In this document: positions 1-7,707 of the stretch, piece after piece
How the letters are laid out: every line of letters begins with the position of its first letter
How positions within the stretch are numbered: the stretch's first letter is position 1
From: QHXQ01 sp036389375
Lineage (GTDB): Bacteria > Acidobacteriota > Blastocatellia > Pyrinomonadales > Pyrinomonadaceae
Reading direction: 5' to 3'
Assembly: GCA_036389375.1 (NCBI GenBank)
Contig: DASVQA010000145.1
Location: 1 to 34,025, forward strand
DNA: 34,025 bases
Program-made: the position numbers and the translations under genes
Notes under the pieces: model-generated
The model's database searches: none
What the model was told of the DNA's origin: nothing
Seen by the model: the letters and a program-made list of their open reading frames with translations, nothing else

Positions 1-17
1 CAGGCAAAAGGCTCAAA

Positions 18-98
18 CACGAAGCCACTCGAACCGACGCGCAGCAGCACAAGCATATTGCTTTCTGCTGCGCGTCTGTCTCAAGTGGCTTCGTCGTG
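18..98. repeat. Long imperfect inverted repeat (hairpin)
   Basis: Arms at about 18-47 and 65-98 pair as near-perfect complements with small indels, around a loop of about 17 bases. It lies just downstream of the minus-strand hydrolase gene that ends at 120, so it may act as that gene's terminator or as an mRNA 3' hairpin. It resembles in style the other long-armed palindromes of this window (18357-18422, 20643-20719, 33244-33333). Confidence 0.65.
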
Positions 99-119
99 AT
101 CGCTCTCTGCTAGCGCTGT

Positions 120-2006
120 CTATTTCGGCATGGGCAGCGGCGGCAGCGCGGTGATGAAGGGCTGGCGCTTGATCTGTTCGACGCAGGAGGCGTCGAGACC
201 TTGCGCCGTGCCGCGTTCGATGAAGGTGCGCGCGAGTTGTTCGGCACAGTCGTAGGAGTTATGCGTGGCGTTGTGCATGATGATCTGGCGGGCGTTGGGT
301 AAGCCTTTGAGGAGCGGCGTGGCGGCGGCGGGCGGTGTGACGGGATCGAGTTCGCCGGAGAGCATCAGCACGGGAATGTCGGATTTAATCGGCTGCCAAA
401 ATCTGGCGGGCACTTCGCCGCGCGGCCATTGCGCGCAGGCTTGCTGGTAGAGGCGGGCGCGCGTCTCGCCGTAGAACGTGCCGCCAAACGCCGGTTTGAT
501 CTCTTCTTCCTTGATGTAAGGAATGTGTTCGGCGCAGAGCACCGAGAGTTGCATGCCGCGCGCGATCCCGGCGTCCGTGCCGCGAAAGACCTGATAGCTG
601 ATGAGACCGAAGCGCGCGTAATCCTGCTGGTACATCTGATGGATAATGAGCGGCATGATGCTCAGCACGTTCGGCTGGTAGAGCATAAGCCGTATGTTTT
701 CGCCAAAGCCCGTGCGCGTCATCGTCACCTGCTGCTTCTGACCCGTGAGCGGATTGAGCGTGTCGAACGTGATGGGCCCCTTGTCCAGCCGCGCGACGAC
801 CGCCGCCCACTCTTGCCGCAGGTCGGGAAACGCCGCGTGACATTTCTCGTCCGCCGCGCAGTCTGCGAACAAACGTTCGAGCGCGTGTTCGACGCCCTTA
901 CCGAAGGAGAGCGGCAACTTGTAGTCGAGCGGTGCGACGCCTGTGACCGTGACGGTGCGGACGTGCTGCGGGTAAAGATGCATGTAGGCCAGCGCGGTGG
1001 TCGAACCGTATGAGCCGCCATAGACGTTGATCTTGTCGTAGCCGAGCGCGGCGCGCACGTCGTCCAGATCGGCCATGGCGATGGGCGTGGTGTAGAGCCG
1101 CAGATCAGCGACCTTCTCAAGTTCCGTGCGGCAGGCGCGCACCGCCTCCGGCGTCATGCCTTCGACGAAATAGCCGCGCATGTCGTTTGGATCGCCGCGA
1201 AAATCGCAGCGCAGCGGGTTCGACTGGCCCGTGCCGCGTTGATCGAGCAGCACCACGTCGCGCGTGCGGTGCATCTGCGTCATGAAAGGCGCGTTGGCGT
1301 AGGCGGTGGCCGCGCCGCCGGGCCCACCCGCGAGATAGAAGATCGGATCGGGCGCAGGCTGCACCGCGAGCGCGGGCAGCACCATCATGTTCAACTTGAT
1401 CTTGCGCCCCTTCTGCGCCGCGCGATCCTCGAAGACCTCGTACTGCCCGCACAGCGCGTCCTTCGTCACGCCCGACAGCCCGCACGGTTGCAGTTGAATC
1501 CGCCGGTGCGCATTGGTGCTGACGGCGGGCGTCGGCGGCCCATTAGACGCGGCGGGCGCGGCGTCGGCGCGTGTGAAGACGAGCGGGAACGGCGTGTTGT
1601 TCTGGCGAAAGTAACCGGCGATCTCCGTGCCGTCGCGGCTGAAGATGCCCTCGAAGCTGGCGGGCGCGGCCGGGTTGTTCAGGACGAAGGTGAGCAGACG
1701 GTCGGCGTAGGCGACCTGCTCTAGCGGCAGATCGGTCGCACCTTGATCCGGACTGTCGAGCGTACCGGCGAAGCGCCCCGCCGCCGGCTGCGTCAGCTTC
1801 AGCACGAGCCGGTACTTACCCTGCCCGATGGCCAAAGTGCCCTGCCAGTTGCCCGTGATGCCCGGTGCAACGGCCGCTCCGATGGTCGCCTGACCGCCGG
1901 CCGGCGTTTGCGTGCCGCCGGCTTGCTGCGCGTGTTGTGCGGTCGCGCTGTTCAAAGAGACGCAGCAGAGGGCGCATAGCAGAGAAAGGCGTAAGGTTGC
2001 TTTCAC
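120..2006 (-). CDS. Secreted alpha/beta-hydrolase, proline-iminopeptidase / TAP-like family
   Basis: A predicted exported peptidase or esterase of 628 residues. A signal peptide covers roughly residues 1-23. Residues 50-147 form a beta-rich lipocalin-like region found before the hydrolase in acidobacterial homologues. The alpha/beta-hydrolase fold starts near 195, with the oxyanion-loop motif GGPGG near 227, the nucleophile elbow GGSYGS (Ser332), the acid Asp554 in GELDPVTPP and His582 in NATHNS. The C-terminal part resembles the TAP-like C-terminal domain of tripeptidyl aminopeptidases. The start is GTG at 2006, preceded by a CGGAG ribosome-binding site about 5 bases upstream. The substrate (short peptides or an ester) cannot be read from the sequence. 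The gene lies 129 bases downstream of hpt on the same strand, with no functional link that I can see. Confidence 0.88.
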   Translation of the reverse strand: MKATLRLSLLCALCCVSLNSATAQHAQQAGGTQTPAGGQATIGAAVAPGITGNWQGTLAIGQGKYRLVLKLTQPAAGRFAGTLDSPDQGATDLPLEQVAYADRLLTFVLNNPAAPASFEGIFSRDGTEIAGYFRQNNTPFPLVFTRADAAPAASNGPPTPAVSTNAHRRIQLQPCGLSGVTKDALCGQYEVFEDRAAQKGRKIKLNMMVLPALAVQPAPDPIFYLAGGPGGAATAYANAPFMTQMHRTRDVVLLDQRGTGQSNPLRCDFRGDPNDMRGYFVEGMTPEAVRACRTELEKVADLRLYTTPIAMADLDDVRAALGYDKINVYGGSYGSTTALAYMHLYPQHVRTVTVTGVAPLDYKLPLSFGKGVEHALERLFADCAADEKCHAAFPDLRQEWAAVVARLDKGPITFDTLNPLTGQKQQVTMTRTGFGENIRLMLYQPNVLSIMPLIIHQMYQQDYARFGLISYQVFRGTDAGIARGMQLSVLCAEHIPYIKEEEIKPAFGGTFYGETRARLYQQACAQWPRGEVPARFWQPIKSDIPVLMLSGELDPVTPPAAATPLLKGLPNARQIIMHNATHNSYDCAEQLARTFIERGTAQGLDASCVEQIKRQPFITALPPLPMPK

Positions 2007-2135
2007 GTGTGCTCCGAGATGGCGAGAAATGTTTGACCGAACGAACGCGGCGGGCGCGTCAGCGTTTATACGCGCGCAGGGCGAGAATGTTTAGGCAAGT
2101 GAGAGCGCGCGGCTTGTTGGCCGATGTTCTCAGCT

Positions 2136-2705
2136 TCAACCCTGCGCCGGGTCTTTCAGGACGGCGATGTACGGCAGGTTGCGGTAGCGTTCAGCGAAGT
2201 CCAGCCCATAGCCGACGACGAAAGCGTCGGGAATGTCGAAGCCGAGATAATCAATCCGCACTTCGCGCAGCCGGCGCTCCTGTTTGTTCAGCAGGGCGGC
2301 GAGTTTGACGCTCGCTGCGCCCCGCGAGTGCAGGTTGGCGAGCAGGTAAGAGAGCGTCAGCCCCGTGTCCACTATGTCTTCGACGACGAGCAGGTCGCGC
2401 CCCTCAATCGGCACGTCGAGGTCTTTGACGATCTTCACCTCGCCGGACGAGCGCGTGCTTGCGCCGTAGCTCGAAATGGCCATGAACTCGATGCCGAGCC
2501 GCAGATCGGTTGCGCGCACAAGGTCGCTCAAAAAAATGGACGCACCTTTCAGGACGCCCAGCAGCAGCGGATTGCGCCCGGCATAGTCGCGCGCGATCTG
2601 CGCGCCCAACTCGGCGATGCGCGTCTGAATCTGTTCGCCGGTCAGCAGCGGCTCAAGATTGGCATTGGTGAACTCGGACATTTGCGGCGCGGAAGAAGCG
2701 GACAC
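2136..2705 (-). CDS. hpt: Hypoxanthine phosphoribosyltransferase
   Basis: Cytoplasmic purine-salvage enzyme that converts hypoxanthine (and usually guanine) plus PRPP to IMP/GMP. The 189-residue length fits the family. The PRPP-binding loop VVEDIVDTGLTL lies at about residues 107-118, and the late base-binding segment DIPDAFVVGYGLDFAE is near 155-170. The start is GTG at 2705: an excellent GGAGGT ribosome-binding site stands 5 bases upstream, whereas the later in-frame ATG (residue 9) has none. It is divergent from the rpiB-like/deoC pair. That is suggestive, since DeoC and purine salvage both belong to nucleoside metabolism, but no shared regulatory site is recognised in the 205-base gap. 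Confidence 0.95.
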   Translation of the reverse strand: MSASSAPQMSEFTNANLEPLLTGEQIQTRIAELGAQIARDYAGRNPLLLGVLKGASIFLSDLVRATDLRLGIEFMAISSYGASTRSSGEVKIVKDLDVPIEGRDLLVVEDIVDTGLTLSYLLANLHSRGAASVKLAALLNKQERRLREVRIDYLGFDIPDAFVVGYGLDFAERYRNLPYIAVLKDPAQG

Positions 2706-2910
2706 GGGCGACCTCCAAAAAAGTTCGTTGCTTGATTGACTCGCTAATGCAAATTGGAGAGCCGAAACAGCGAATCAAGTCCTCCGATTTGCGCGGGCGG
2801 CGCGTGGTGCGACATACTAAAGTAGCAACCAGCGGAGGTCAACAAAATCGTTCAGCCGTTAACTCTGAGCATTGAGCTAAGGCTTAACGCGCGCGGCGAA
2901 ATCGCAGACC
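2706..2910. promoter_or_regulatory. Divergent intergenic region hpt / rpiB-like
   Basis: 205 bases that must hold promoters for hpt (minus) and the rpiB-like gene (plus). The hpt ribosome-binding site GGAGGT is visible on the minus strand near 2711-2716. A CATACT hexamer at about 2812-2817 could be a plus-strand -10 element, with a weak TTGCGC about 19 bases before it. I see no clear operator. Confidence 0.3.
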
Positions 2911-3768
2911 ATGCCAGACGAACAATCAACCCGCGACCGCGTGCGTGCGCTCGTGCGCGAAGTCCTGAACAACGCGCTGCCCGCAGACGAAGCGAACGAA
3001 GCAGACGCCGCCGCCGCGCCGCCGCCACTAACAGCCGCCGCGCCTGCATCAAGCCCCGCGCCAGCGCCAAGTCCGACGGCGACGCGCATCATCACGACCG
3101 CGCCAACTATTGCGCCCGCCGTCGCGGCCGAACAGCCGTTTGCGCGCGACGAGTCGGCCAAAATGGTGCTGACTGAAGACGACGTGCGCGGGCTTGAACC
3201 AGGCGCACGCCTGCGCGTCGCGGAGGGCGCGCGCCTGACGCCGCTCGCCGCCGACATCGTGCGCGAACGGCGCATCGAACTCGTCCGGCGTGTACCCCGG
3301 CGCGGCGCGCAGCAAACAAAACTCGTCGCCATCGGTGCGGATCACGGCGGCTATCAGATGAAGGAAGAGTTGAAAAACTTCCTGACCGAACTCGGCCACC
3401 GCGTCCGCGACTTCGGCACGGACTCGACCGCCGCCGTCGATTACCCGGACTTCGCCCACGCGGTTGCCCGGGCAGTTGCCGACGGCGAAGCCGACCTCGG
3501 CATCATCGTGGACGGCGCGGGCGTCGGCTCCGCCATGACCGCCAACAAAGTGCCGGGCGTGCGCGCCGCCGCCTGCTACTCCGTCAAGGTCGCCATCAAT
3601 TCGCGCGAACACAACGACGCCAACGTCCTCACCCTCGGCAGCAGCACGACAAGCCCCGCCGAGATACGCGACATCGTCCGCGCATGGCTCGCCACCGAGA
3701 TCAGCGAAGACCGACACAAGCGGCGCGTCGCCAAGATCGAAGCCGTCGAGCGACAATACCGGACGTGA
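2911..3768 (+). CDS. RpiB/LacAB-family sugar-phosphate isomerase with BMC-type N-terminal targeting extension
   Basis: 285 residues, about twice a normal RpiB. Residues 5-22 (STRDRVRALVREVLNNAL) form an amphipathic helix. An Ala/Pro-rich flexible linker follows to about 83, then a short module at 86-127 (LTEDDVRGLEPGARL, then GARLTPLAADIVRE), then the RpiB domain at 137-285. Helix plus linker is the layout of an encapsulation peptide of enzymes loaded into bacterial microcompartments. RpiB signatures kept are GADHGGYQMK (145), ANKVPGVRAA and SREHNDANVLTLGS (His234). The catalytic Cys of E. coli-type RpiB is Asp201 here (VDGAGVG in place of the usual CGTGVG), so activity or substrate may differ from ribose/allose 5-phosphate isomerisation. 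deoC follows on the same strand after 230 bases. RpiB plus DeoC is the signature of SPU-type BMC loci. The ribosome-binding site is weak. Confidence 0.85.
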   Translation: MPDEQSTRDRVRALVREVLNNALPADEANEADAAAAPPPLTAAAPASSPAPAPSPTATRIITTAPTIAPAVAAEQPFARDESAKMVLTEDDVRGLEPGARLRVAEGARLTPLAADIVRERRIELVRRVPRRGAQQTKLVAIGADHGGYQMKEELKNFLTELGHRVRDFGTDSTAAVDYPDFAHAVARAVADGEADLGIIVDGAGVGSAMTANKVPGVRAAACYSVKVAINSREHNDANVLTLGSSTTSPAEIRDIVRAWLATEISEDRHKRRVAKIEAVERQYRT

Positions 3769-3851
3769 AGGGCAACGGATGATTAAGTCGGCCCGGCAAA
3801 TCGCGTGGTCGCGGCATAAAGAACATAACCGGCTATGAAAGGCAGCGCACC

Positions 3852-3998
3852 ATGACCGGCGCAGAGATGCAACACGCGATTGAGTTCCTCGCTTAACAAG
3901 CAGGCGGAACATGCCGCACGCCAAGCGCAATGAGCGCGGCGCAGCGCGCAGACCAACGCGCAGGTTGCAGAGACAGATAATTTCAGGAGCGGTTGAAA
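3852..3998 (+). pseudogene. Remnant of a small coiled-coil gene (frameshifted)
   Basis: An ATG at 3852 opens MTGAEMQHAIEFLA and stops at 3894-3896. A +1 shift continues as NKQAEHAARQAQ (3895-3930), and another frame gives AQTNAQVAETDNFRSG (about 3948-3995). Joined, the pieces resemble the short acidobacterial proteins that begin with an EEM..-IEF motif followed by a Gln/Ala-rich coiled coil with a TDARLN-like repeat. The resemblance is from memory of the pattern and was not tested by alignment. It could also be untranslated leader between the rpiB-like gene and deoC. Confidence 0.3.
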
Positions 3999-4898
3999 AT
4001 GTCATACGCAAATAACGGCGAGCTTGAACATCTGGTCGAGCAGATCACGGATGTGATCGTCGCGCGGTTGAACGGCGAGGCGGACGCGCAGGCGGGTTTG
4101 TGCGGGTGCGGGTCGGCCTGTTTTAATCGCTGCCCGGAGCGGATGCAGCGCGTGGTGGACGCGGGCGCGGCGCGCATCGGCTTGGTGCTGGGCGAGACGG
4201 CGTCGGCGGGCGCGTGGGCGAGTTTTATTGACCACACGTTGCTGAAACCGGAGGCGAGCGAGGCGGACATCAAGCGTCTGTGCGAAGAGGCGGCGCAGTT
4301 TCATTTCGCCAGCGTGTGTGTGAATCCGACGTGGGTACGCACGTCGGCGTGTGTCCTGCGCGGCTCAGGCGTGCCCGTCTGCACGGTTATCGGTTTCCCG
4401 CTCGGCGCGACGCTCGCCGACGTGAAAGCCTACGAGACGCGGCGCGCGATCTTCGACGGCGCGCAAGAGGTGGACATGGTGATTAACGTCGGCGCTTTGA
4501 AGAGTGGCGACGATTGCGCGGTTGAGTACGACATCCGGCAGGTGGTCGAGGCGGCGCACGAGTACGGCGTGCTCGTCAAGGTGATCATCGAGGCGGCGCT
4601 CCTGACGGACGACGAGAAGGTGCGCGCCTGTCGCGCGGCCAAGAGTGCGGGCGCGGACTTCGTCAAGACTTCGACGGGCTTTGCGAAAGGCGGGGCGACG
4701 GTCGCGGACGTGGCCTTGATGCGGCGCACGGTCGGGGCGGAGATGGGCGTGAAAGCGGCGGGCGGCGTGCGCGGCATAGAGGACGCGCGCGCGATGATCG
4801 AAGCGGGCGCGACGCGCATCGGCGCAAGCGTCGGCGTCAAGATCGCGCAGGAAGCGGCGGGCACGAAGCCGGCCGGCGCGGGCGTCGCGGCGTACTGA
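3999..4898 (+). CDS. deoC: Deoxyribose-phosphate aldolase with BMC-type N-terminal targeting extension
   Basis: Class I aldolase that splits 2-deoxyribose 5-phosphate into glyceraldehyde 3-phosphate and acetaldehyde. All catalytic positions are present: Asp159 (EVDMVINVG), the Schiff-base Lys223 (FVKTSTGFAKGG) and Lys252 (GVKAAGGVRG). The protein has 299 residues, about 70 more than ordinary DeoC at the N-terminus. Residues 8-24 (ELEHLVEQITDVIVARL) form an amphipathic helix like a BMC encapsulation peptide. A linker with four cysteines (Cys35, 37, 41, 45) and a short PERMQRVVDAGAARIG segment follows. The ATG at 3999 is chosen because AGGAG at 3985-3989 is 9 bases away; the TTG at 3993 would be too close. 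Acetaldehyde is a typical BMC intermediate, which fits the encapsulation idea. A strong hairpin follows at 4999. Confidence 0.94.
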   Translation: MSYANNGELEHLVEQITDVIVARLNGEADAQAGLCGCGSACFNRCPERMQRVVDAGAARIGLVLGETASAGAWASFIDHTLLKPEASEADIKRLCEEAAQFHFASVCVNPTWVRTSACVLRGSGVPVCTVIGFPLGATLADVKAYETRRAIFDGAQEVDMVINVGALKSGDDCAVEYDIRQVVEAAHEYGVLVKVIIEAALLTDDEKVRACRAAKSAGADFVKTSTGFAKGGATVADVALMRRTVGAEMGVKAAGGVRGIEDARAMIEAGATRIGASVGVKIAQEAAGTKPAGAGVAAY

Positions 4899-4998
4899 CC
4901 GGGCGCGGGGGCGCATGCCCGGTCTATCAGTGGACGACTACGCGCACGCGGAACGAAGCGCGGTGCGGTCGAGCTTAAGAGCGTGGCCGGTTAAGTGG

Positions 4999-5044
4999 CG
5001 CGCAAGGCGCAAGGCAACCGTAGAGTTGCCTTGCGCCTTGCGCG
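4999..5044. terminator. Perfect 20-bp hairpin between convergent genes
   Basis: Arms 4999-5018 and 5025-5044 are perfectly complementary with a 6-base loop. It sits between the convergent deoC (ends 4898) and the outer-membrane protein gene (ends 5064), so it can serve both as terminator. No long T-run follows. Each arm is built of a repeated word (GCAAGG GCAAGG-like), similar in style to the CGCAAAG palindromes of the menaquinone operon. Confidence 0.75.
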
Positions 5045-5063
5045 TTCTGCTGCTCGTTGGCCT

Positions 5064-5723
5064 TCAGTCGTCGAAGCGGTAGCCGATGCCGGCGTTGAAC
5101 TGGAAGTTGTGGCGCGTGTTGGCCGGGAGCACGAATGGCGCGACCTCCGGCTGGCCCGTAACGGGATTGAGCACGAGACTTGTGCCCGATTGCCGGCCAT
5201 AGCGGATGATCGTGTCGCCCGCGTCGAAGCGGGTGACGATGTGGCGCGTCGGGTAGAGTTCGAGCACGCCGCCCACATCGAAGGCGAAGTGCGTGGCCCG
5301 CTCGAAGTGCGATGCGAACACCGTGCCTGTGTTGGTTGTGTCGAAGACGAGGCGGCCATTGTTGAAACTGATGAAGCCGGGTCGCCCTTTGGCGAAGACG
5401 CCCCACTTCTCCCAACGCTTGCCCGCCTTGACGCCGAACTGACCTTGCAGGGCGCGTCCCGCCGCGCGTTGCTCGGCCGAGAAACCGCTGTTGGGGAAGA
5501 AGACCGTCTCGGCCTCAAGCCCGATGTGGTCGGTCAGGTTCACGGTGAAGCGGCCGCCGAAGCCCGCCTCCGTCCGGTAGCCGTTGCTCGGCGTAAACGT
5601 GATGGCAGAGAAGAGTGCGCCGACTTCGTAACGGGGTGCGTCGTGCTCCTGCGCGTCGGCGCGCCCGGCGAGCGATAGGCAGCATGCGACGAGTGTCGCA
5701 AGGGTGAGCAGACTCTTGCTCAT
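5064..5723 (-). CDS. Outer-membrane beta-barrel protein
   Basis: 219 residues with a clear signal peptide (about 1-23, cleaved after ADA). The rest shows alternating hydrophobic/polar beta-strand patterns (for example RYEVGALFSAITF, GGRFTVNLTDHIGLEAETVFF) and ends in a strand FQFNAGIGYRF followed by two Asp. This fits a small 8-stranded OmpA/OmpW-like barrel; the closest family cannot be named. The start is ATG at 5723, where AAGGAG lies 10 bases upstream; a longer reading frame to 5801 exists but would bury the signal peptide. It may be the last gene of the sigma/anti-sigma group, but a 158-base gap precedes it. Confidence 0.85.
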   Translation of the reverse strand: MSKSLLTLATLVACCLSLAGRADAQEHDAPRYEVGALFSAITFTPSNGYRTEAGFGGRFTVNLTDHIGLEAETVFFPNSGFSAEQRAAGRALQGQFGVKAGKRWEKWGVFAKGRPGFISFNNGRLVFDTTNTGTVFASHFERATHFAFDVGGVLELYPTRHIVTRFDAGDTIIRYGRQSGTSLVLNPVTGQPEVAPFVLPANTRHNFQFNAGIGYRFDD

Positions 5724-5881
5724 AACGGATCGTCTCCTTGTCTGTCTGTTGTCCATTCGTGGGGAGTTGAATTGTCCTGCGCGTGCGCGCCGCTCATTCA
5801 TTGCGGGGAGGCCGAGCGCGCAGCAGCGCCGGCCAGCCTGAACTTCTTAAGTCTCCGGCGCATGCTTCCTTCCTGCGGCGC

Positions 5882-6976
5882 TTACTTCTTCGGCAACAGA
5901 TTCTCCATGCGGTCGGCCGCGCCGATGCGGACGTGTTCGATGTTGTCCGAGATGATGGCGCGCTGCTGCCGTTCGTTGAAGCCCCGGCCCGGTGGCTGCT
6001 GCGGCGGCTTGCCGGCGAGGATGTCTTTTAGCCACTTGGTGTCGTCCGGCTCTGCGTCGGCGCTCGTGCGCGCCTTGCGAGCGATCTGTTCTTTGGAAGA
6101 GATTTCGGGCGTGTAAGTCGGATCGTGCAGCACCCAGACGTACCACATGCCGCCGTGGCCGATGATGGGCGTACTGGAAATCCACTCGTAATGCTCGCCT
6201 TTGAAGTCGAAGCGGATCATGTTGTCCAAGATCATCCCGGTCTTCTGAAAATCGTAGCCGGGGCGCGGCACGAGCGAGAAGATGAAGCGCCCGCGCCCCT
6301 GCACGTAGAGCCACAGGAGCGAACCGGCGCAGCCGCGCGCGGGGCGACCGCCCGCGATCAGCCTATCGTTGAGCATGAGCCGATAATCTTTGACCGTTAG
6401 CTCGACGCTGTCGGCCGTAAAATCGCGCGGCGCACTCTCCCAGAGCGGGGCGCGGTCGAAAGCTACCTTGACTACGTCCGTGACGCGCACGCCGGTCTGC
6501 GGGTTAACGAGCAGATCAAGCTCAAAGGCGTCGCCGTCGTCGAGCGTCTGCGCCTCGGCCGAGCGCGGCAGCGTGGCGGCGCTCAACACAGTCGGCGGGC
6601 CGGTCGAACGCGCGCGCGCGCGTAGTTGTTGCTCGAACTCAGGGCTAAGCGGCTTGACCGTGACTTTGAAGCGGCGCGCGGCCGTGAGCGGTTCGACGGC
6701 GAGGTCGTAGCCGAAGATGAAACTGCCCGTCGCATCCAAGAGCACGCGATGGATCGTGTTGCGCTCAGCCAGAAGCGCCTGCGGGACGAGCGCCGCCTCG
6801 ACCTGCGCGAGTTCGCCCGGCGCGGGCGGCGGCGCGGCGCGCTTGGTGACGAGATGAAAGCTGACGTAGCCCGCCTCCGCGAGCGGCACGACCAACTGGC
6901 GCTGCGCTGACTGTTGGGCTGTGGCGCTCGCGGCGCACAACAACAGCAAGCCGAGCGCGCGCAAGTTAACGCTCAT
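5882..6976 (-). CDS. Secreted protein of unknown function, coupled to anti-sigma gene
   Basis: 364 residues with a signal peptide (about 1-20, ATAQQ at the cleavage region), so periplasmic or outer-membrane associated. I recognise no family. The middle is beta-rich, with segments such as GSFIFGYDLAVEPL, RRFKVTVKPLSPEF and a C-terminal part rich in Trp/Tyr (HGGMWYVWVLHDPTY). The C-terminus is Gln/Arg-rich and predicted helical. The ATG overlaps the end of the upstream anti-sigma gene by 11 bases (ATGAGCGTTAA), so the two are translationally coupled. This strongly suggests a joint role, for example as a sensor or effector of the sigma/anti-sigma switch; that role is inference. Confidence 0.8.
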   Translation of the reverse strand: MSVNLRALGLLLLCAASATAQQSAQRQLVVPLAEAGYVSFHLVTKRAAPPPAPGELAQVEAALVPQALLAERNTIHRVLLDATGSFIFGYDLAVEPLTAARRFKVTVKPLSPEFEQQLRARARSTGPPTVLSAATLPRSAEAQTLDDGDAFELDLLVNPQTGVRVTDVVKVAFDRAPLWESAPRDFTADSVELTVKDYRLMLNDRLIAGGRPARGCAGSLLWLYVQGRGRFIFSLVPRPGYDFQKTGMILDNMIRFDFKGEHYEWISSTPIIGHGGMWYVWVLHDPTYTPEISSKEQIARKARTSADAEPDDTKWLKDILAGKPPQQPPGRGFNERQQRAIISDNIEHVRIGAADRMENLLPKK

Positions 6977-7679
6977 GCGTAAAGCTCCCTTTGATGACCC
7001 GCAACTTCACCTCGCCGGCCGGCTGAAAGCCCGCCAACGCGCTCTGCGCCGCCGGTTCCGCCGCAGCATCCTTGCCGCGCCGGGCCAACTGCGCGCCGTC
7101 CGTCTGCAACGTCTGCGCCGCGCGCCGCGCCCGCACATGCTCCCTGCGTGCGACATAGACCGTGCGCGTCACGATCTTCTCCTGCACGACCGGCACTTCG
7201 ATGACGCGGACGGGCGCAGGCGACTGTGCTGCCTGCGGCGCAGCCGGAAGCTGACCGACGGACGCAGCCCGCAGCGCCAGCACGGACAGGCCGACGAGTG
7301 CCAGCGCGACGGCGCACGCGACCGGCACGGGCACATGCAACGTGGTGGTCAACGTGCGTCGTAGCGCCGCGAAGATGCCTGCGCGCCGTGCGCCTGTGTG
7401 GACGACGGCGGGCGCGACGTGTGCGGCGTGCGGTTCGTCTTTGAGCGCGTACACACGCGCGGCGAGGCGTGCGTGATAGCCCGGCCAGTAATCTGCCGGC
7501 GGCTCGGCGGCGAGTTCGACCTGAGCGCAGGCGCGCAGGAGCGTGGCGAGCGCGAGATACTCGGTCTGACAGGCAGCGCAGTCCGCAACCTCGGCGAGCA
7601 CACGCTCGCGCGCAGCGGGCGCAAGCTCATTGAAGGCGAGGTCGTTTAACTGCCCTTGTGTCTGTCGGCAATCGTGCAT
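6966..7679 (-). CDS. Membrane anti-sigma factor, zinc-finger (ZAS)-like with altered zinc motif
   Basis: 237 residues. The N-terminal cytoplasmic domain has His2/Cys4 and a CAAC pair (Cys34, Cys37), as in zinc-binding anti-sigma domains, but the usual His four residues before CxxC is Glu30. One transmembrane helix lies at about 116-138, followed by a periplasmic tail with a Val/Pro-rich stretch (VRVIEVPVVQEKIVTRTVYV). It lies 28 bases downstream of the ECF sigma gene on the same strand, the classical sigma/anti-sigma pairing, in which it would hold the sigma factor at the membrane until a signal arrives. It overlaps the next gene by 11 bases. Confidence 0.85.
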   Translation of the reverse strand: MHDCRQTQGQLNDLAFNELAPAARERVLAEVADCAACQTEYLALATLLRACAQVELAAEPPADYWPGYHARLAARVYALKDEPHAAHVAPAVVHTGARRAGIFAALRRTLTTTLHVPVPVACAVALALVGLSVLALRAASVGQLPAAPQAAQSPAPVRVIEVPVVQEKIVTRTVYVARREHVRARRAAQTLQTDGAQLARRGKDAAAEPAAQSALAGFQPAGEVKLRVIKGSFTHER

Positions 7680-7707
7680 CGTGTTGCTCCGTCAAAGTGT
7701 CCTGCGG

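Noticed and set aside
429..1013. Plus-strand open frame of 194 codons inside the hydrolase gene
   Set aside because: Antisense to a well-supported gene; Arg/Val-rich composition typical of a high-GC shadow frame and no recognisable domain.
3049..4011. Minus-strand open frame of 320 codons over the rpiB-like gene
   Set aside because: Runs antisense through clear RpiB motifs; composition is that of a shadow frame.
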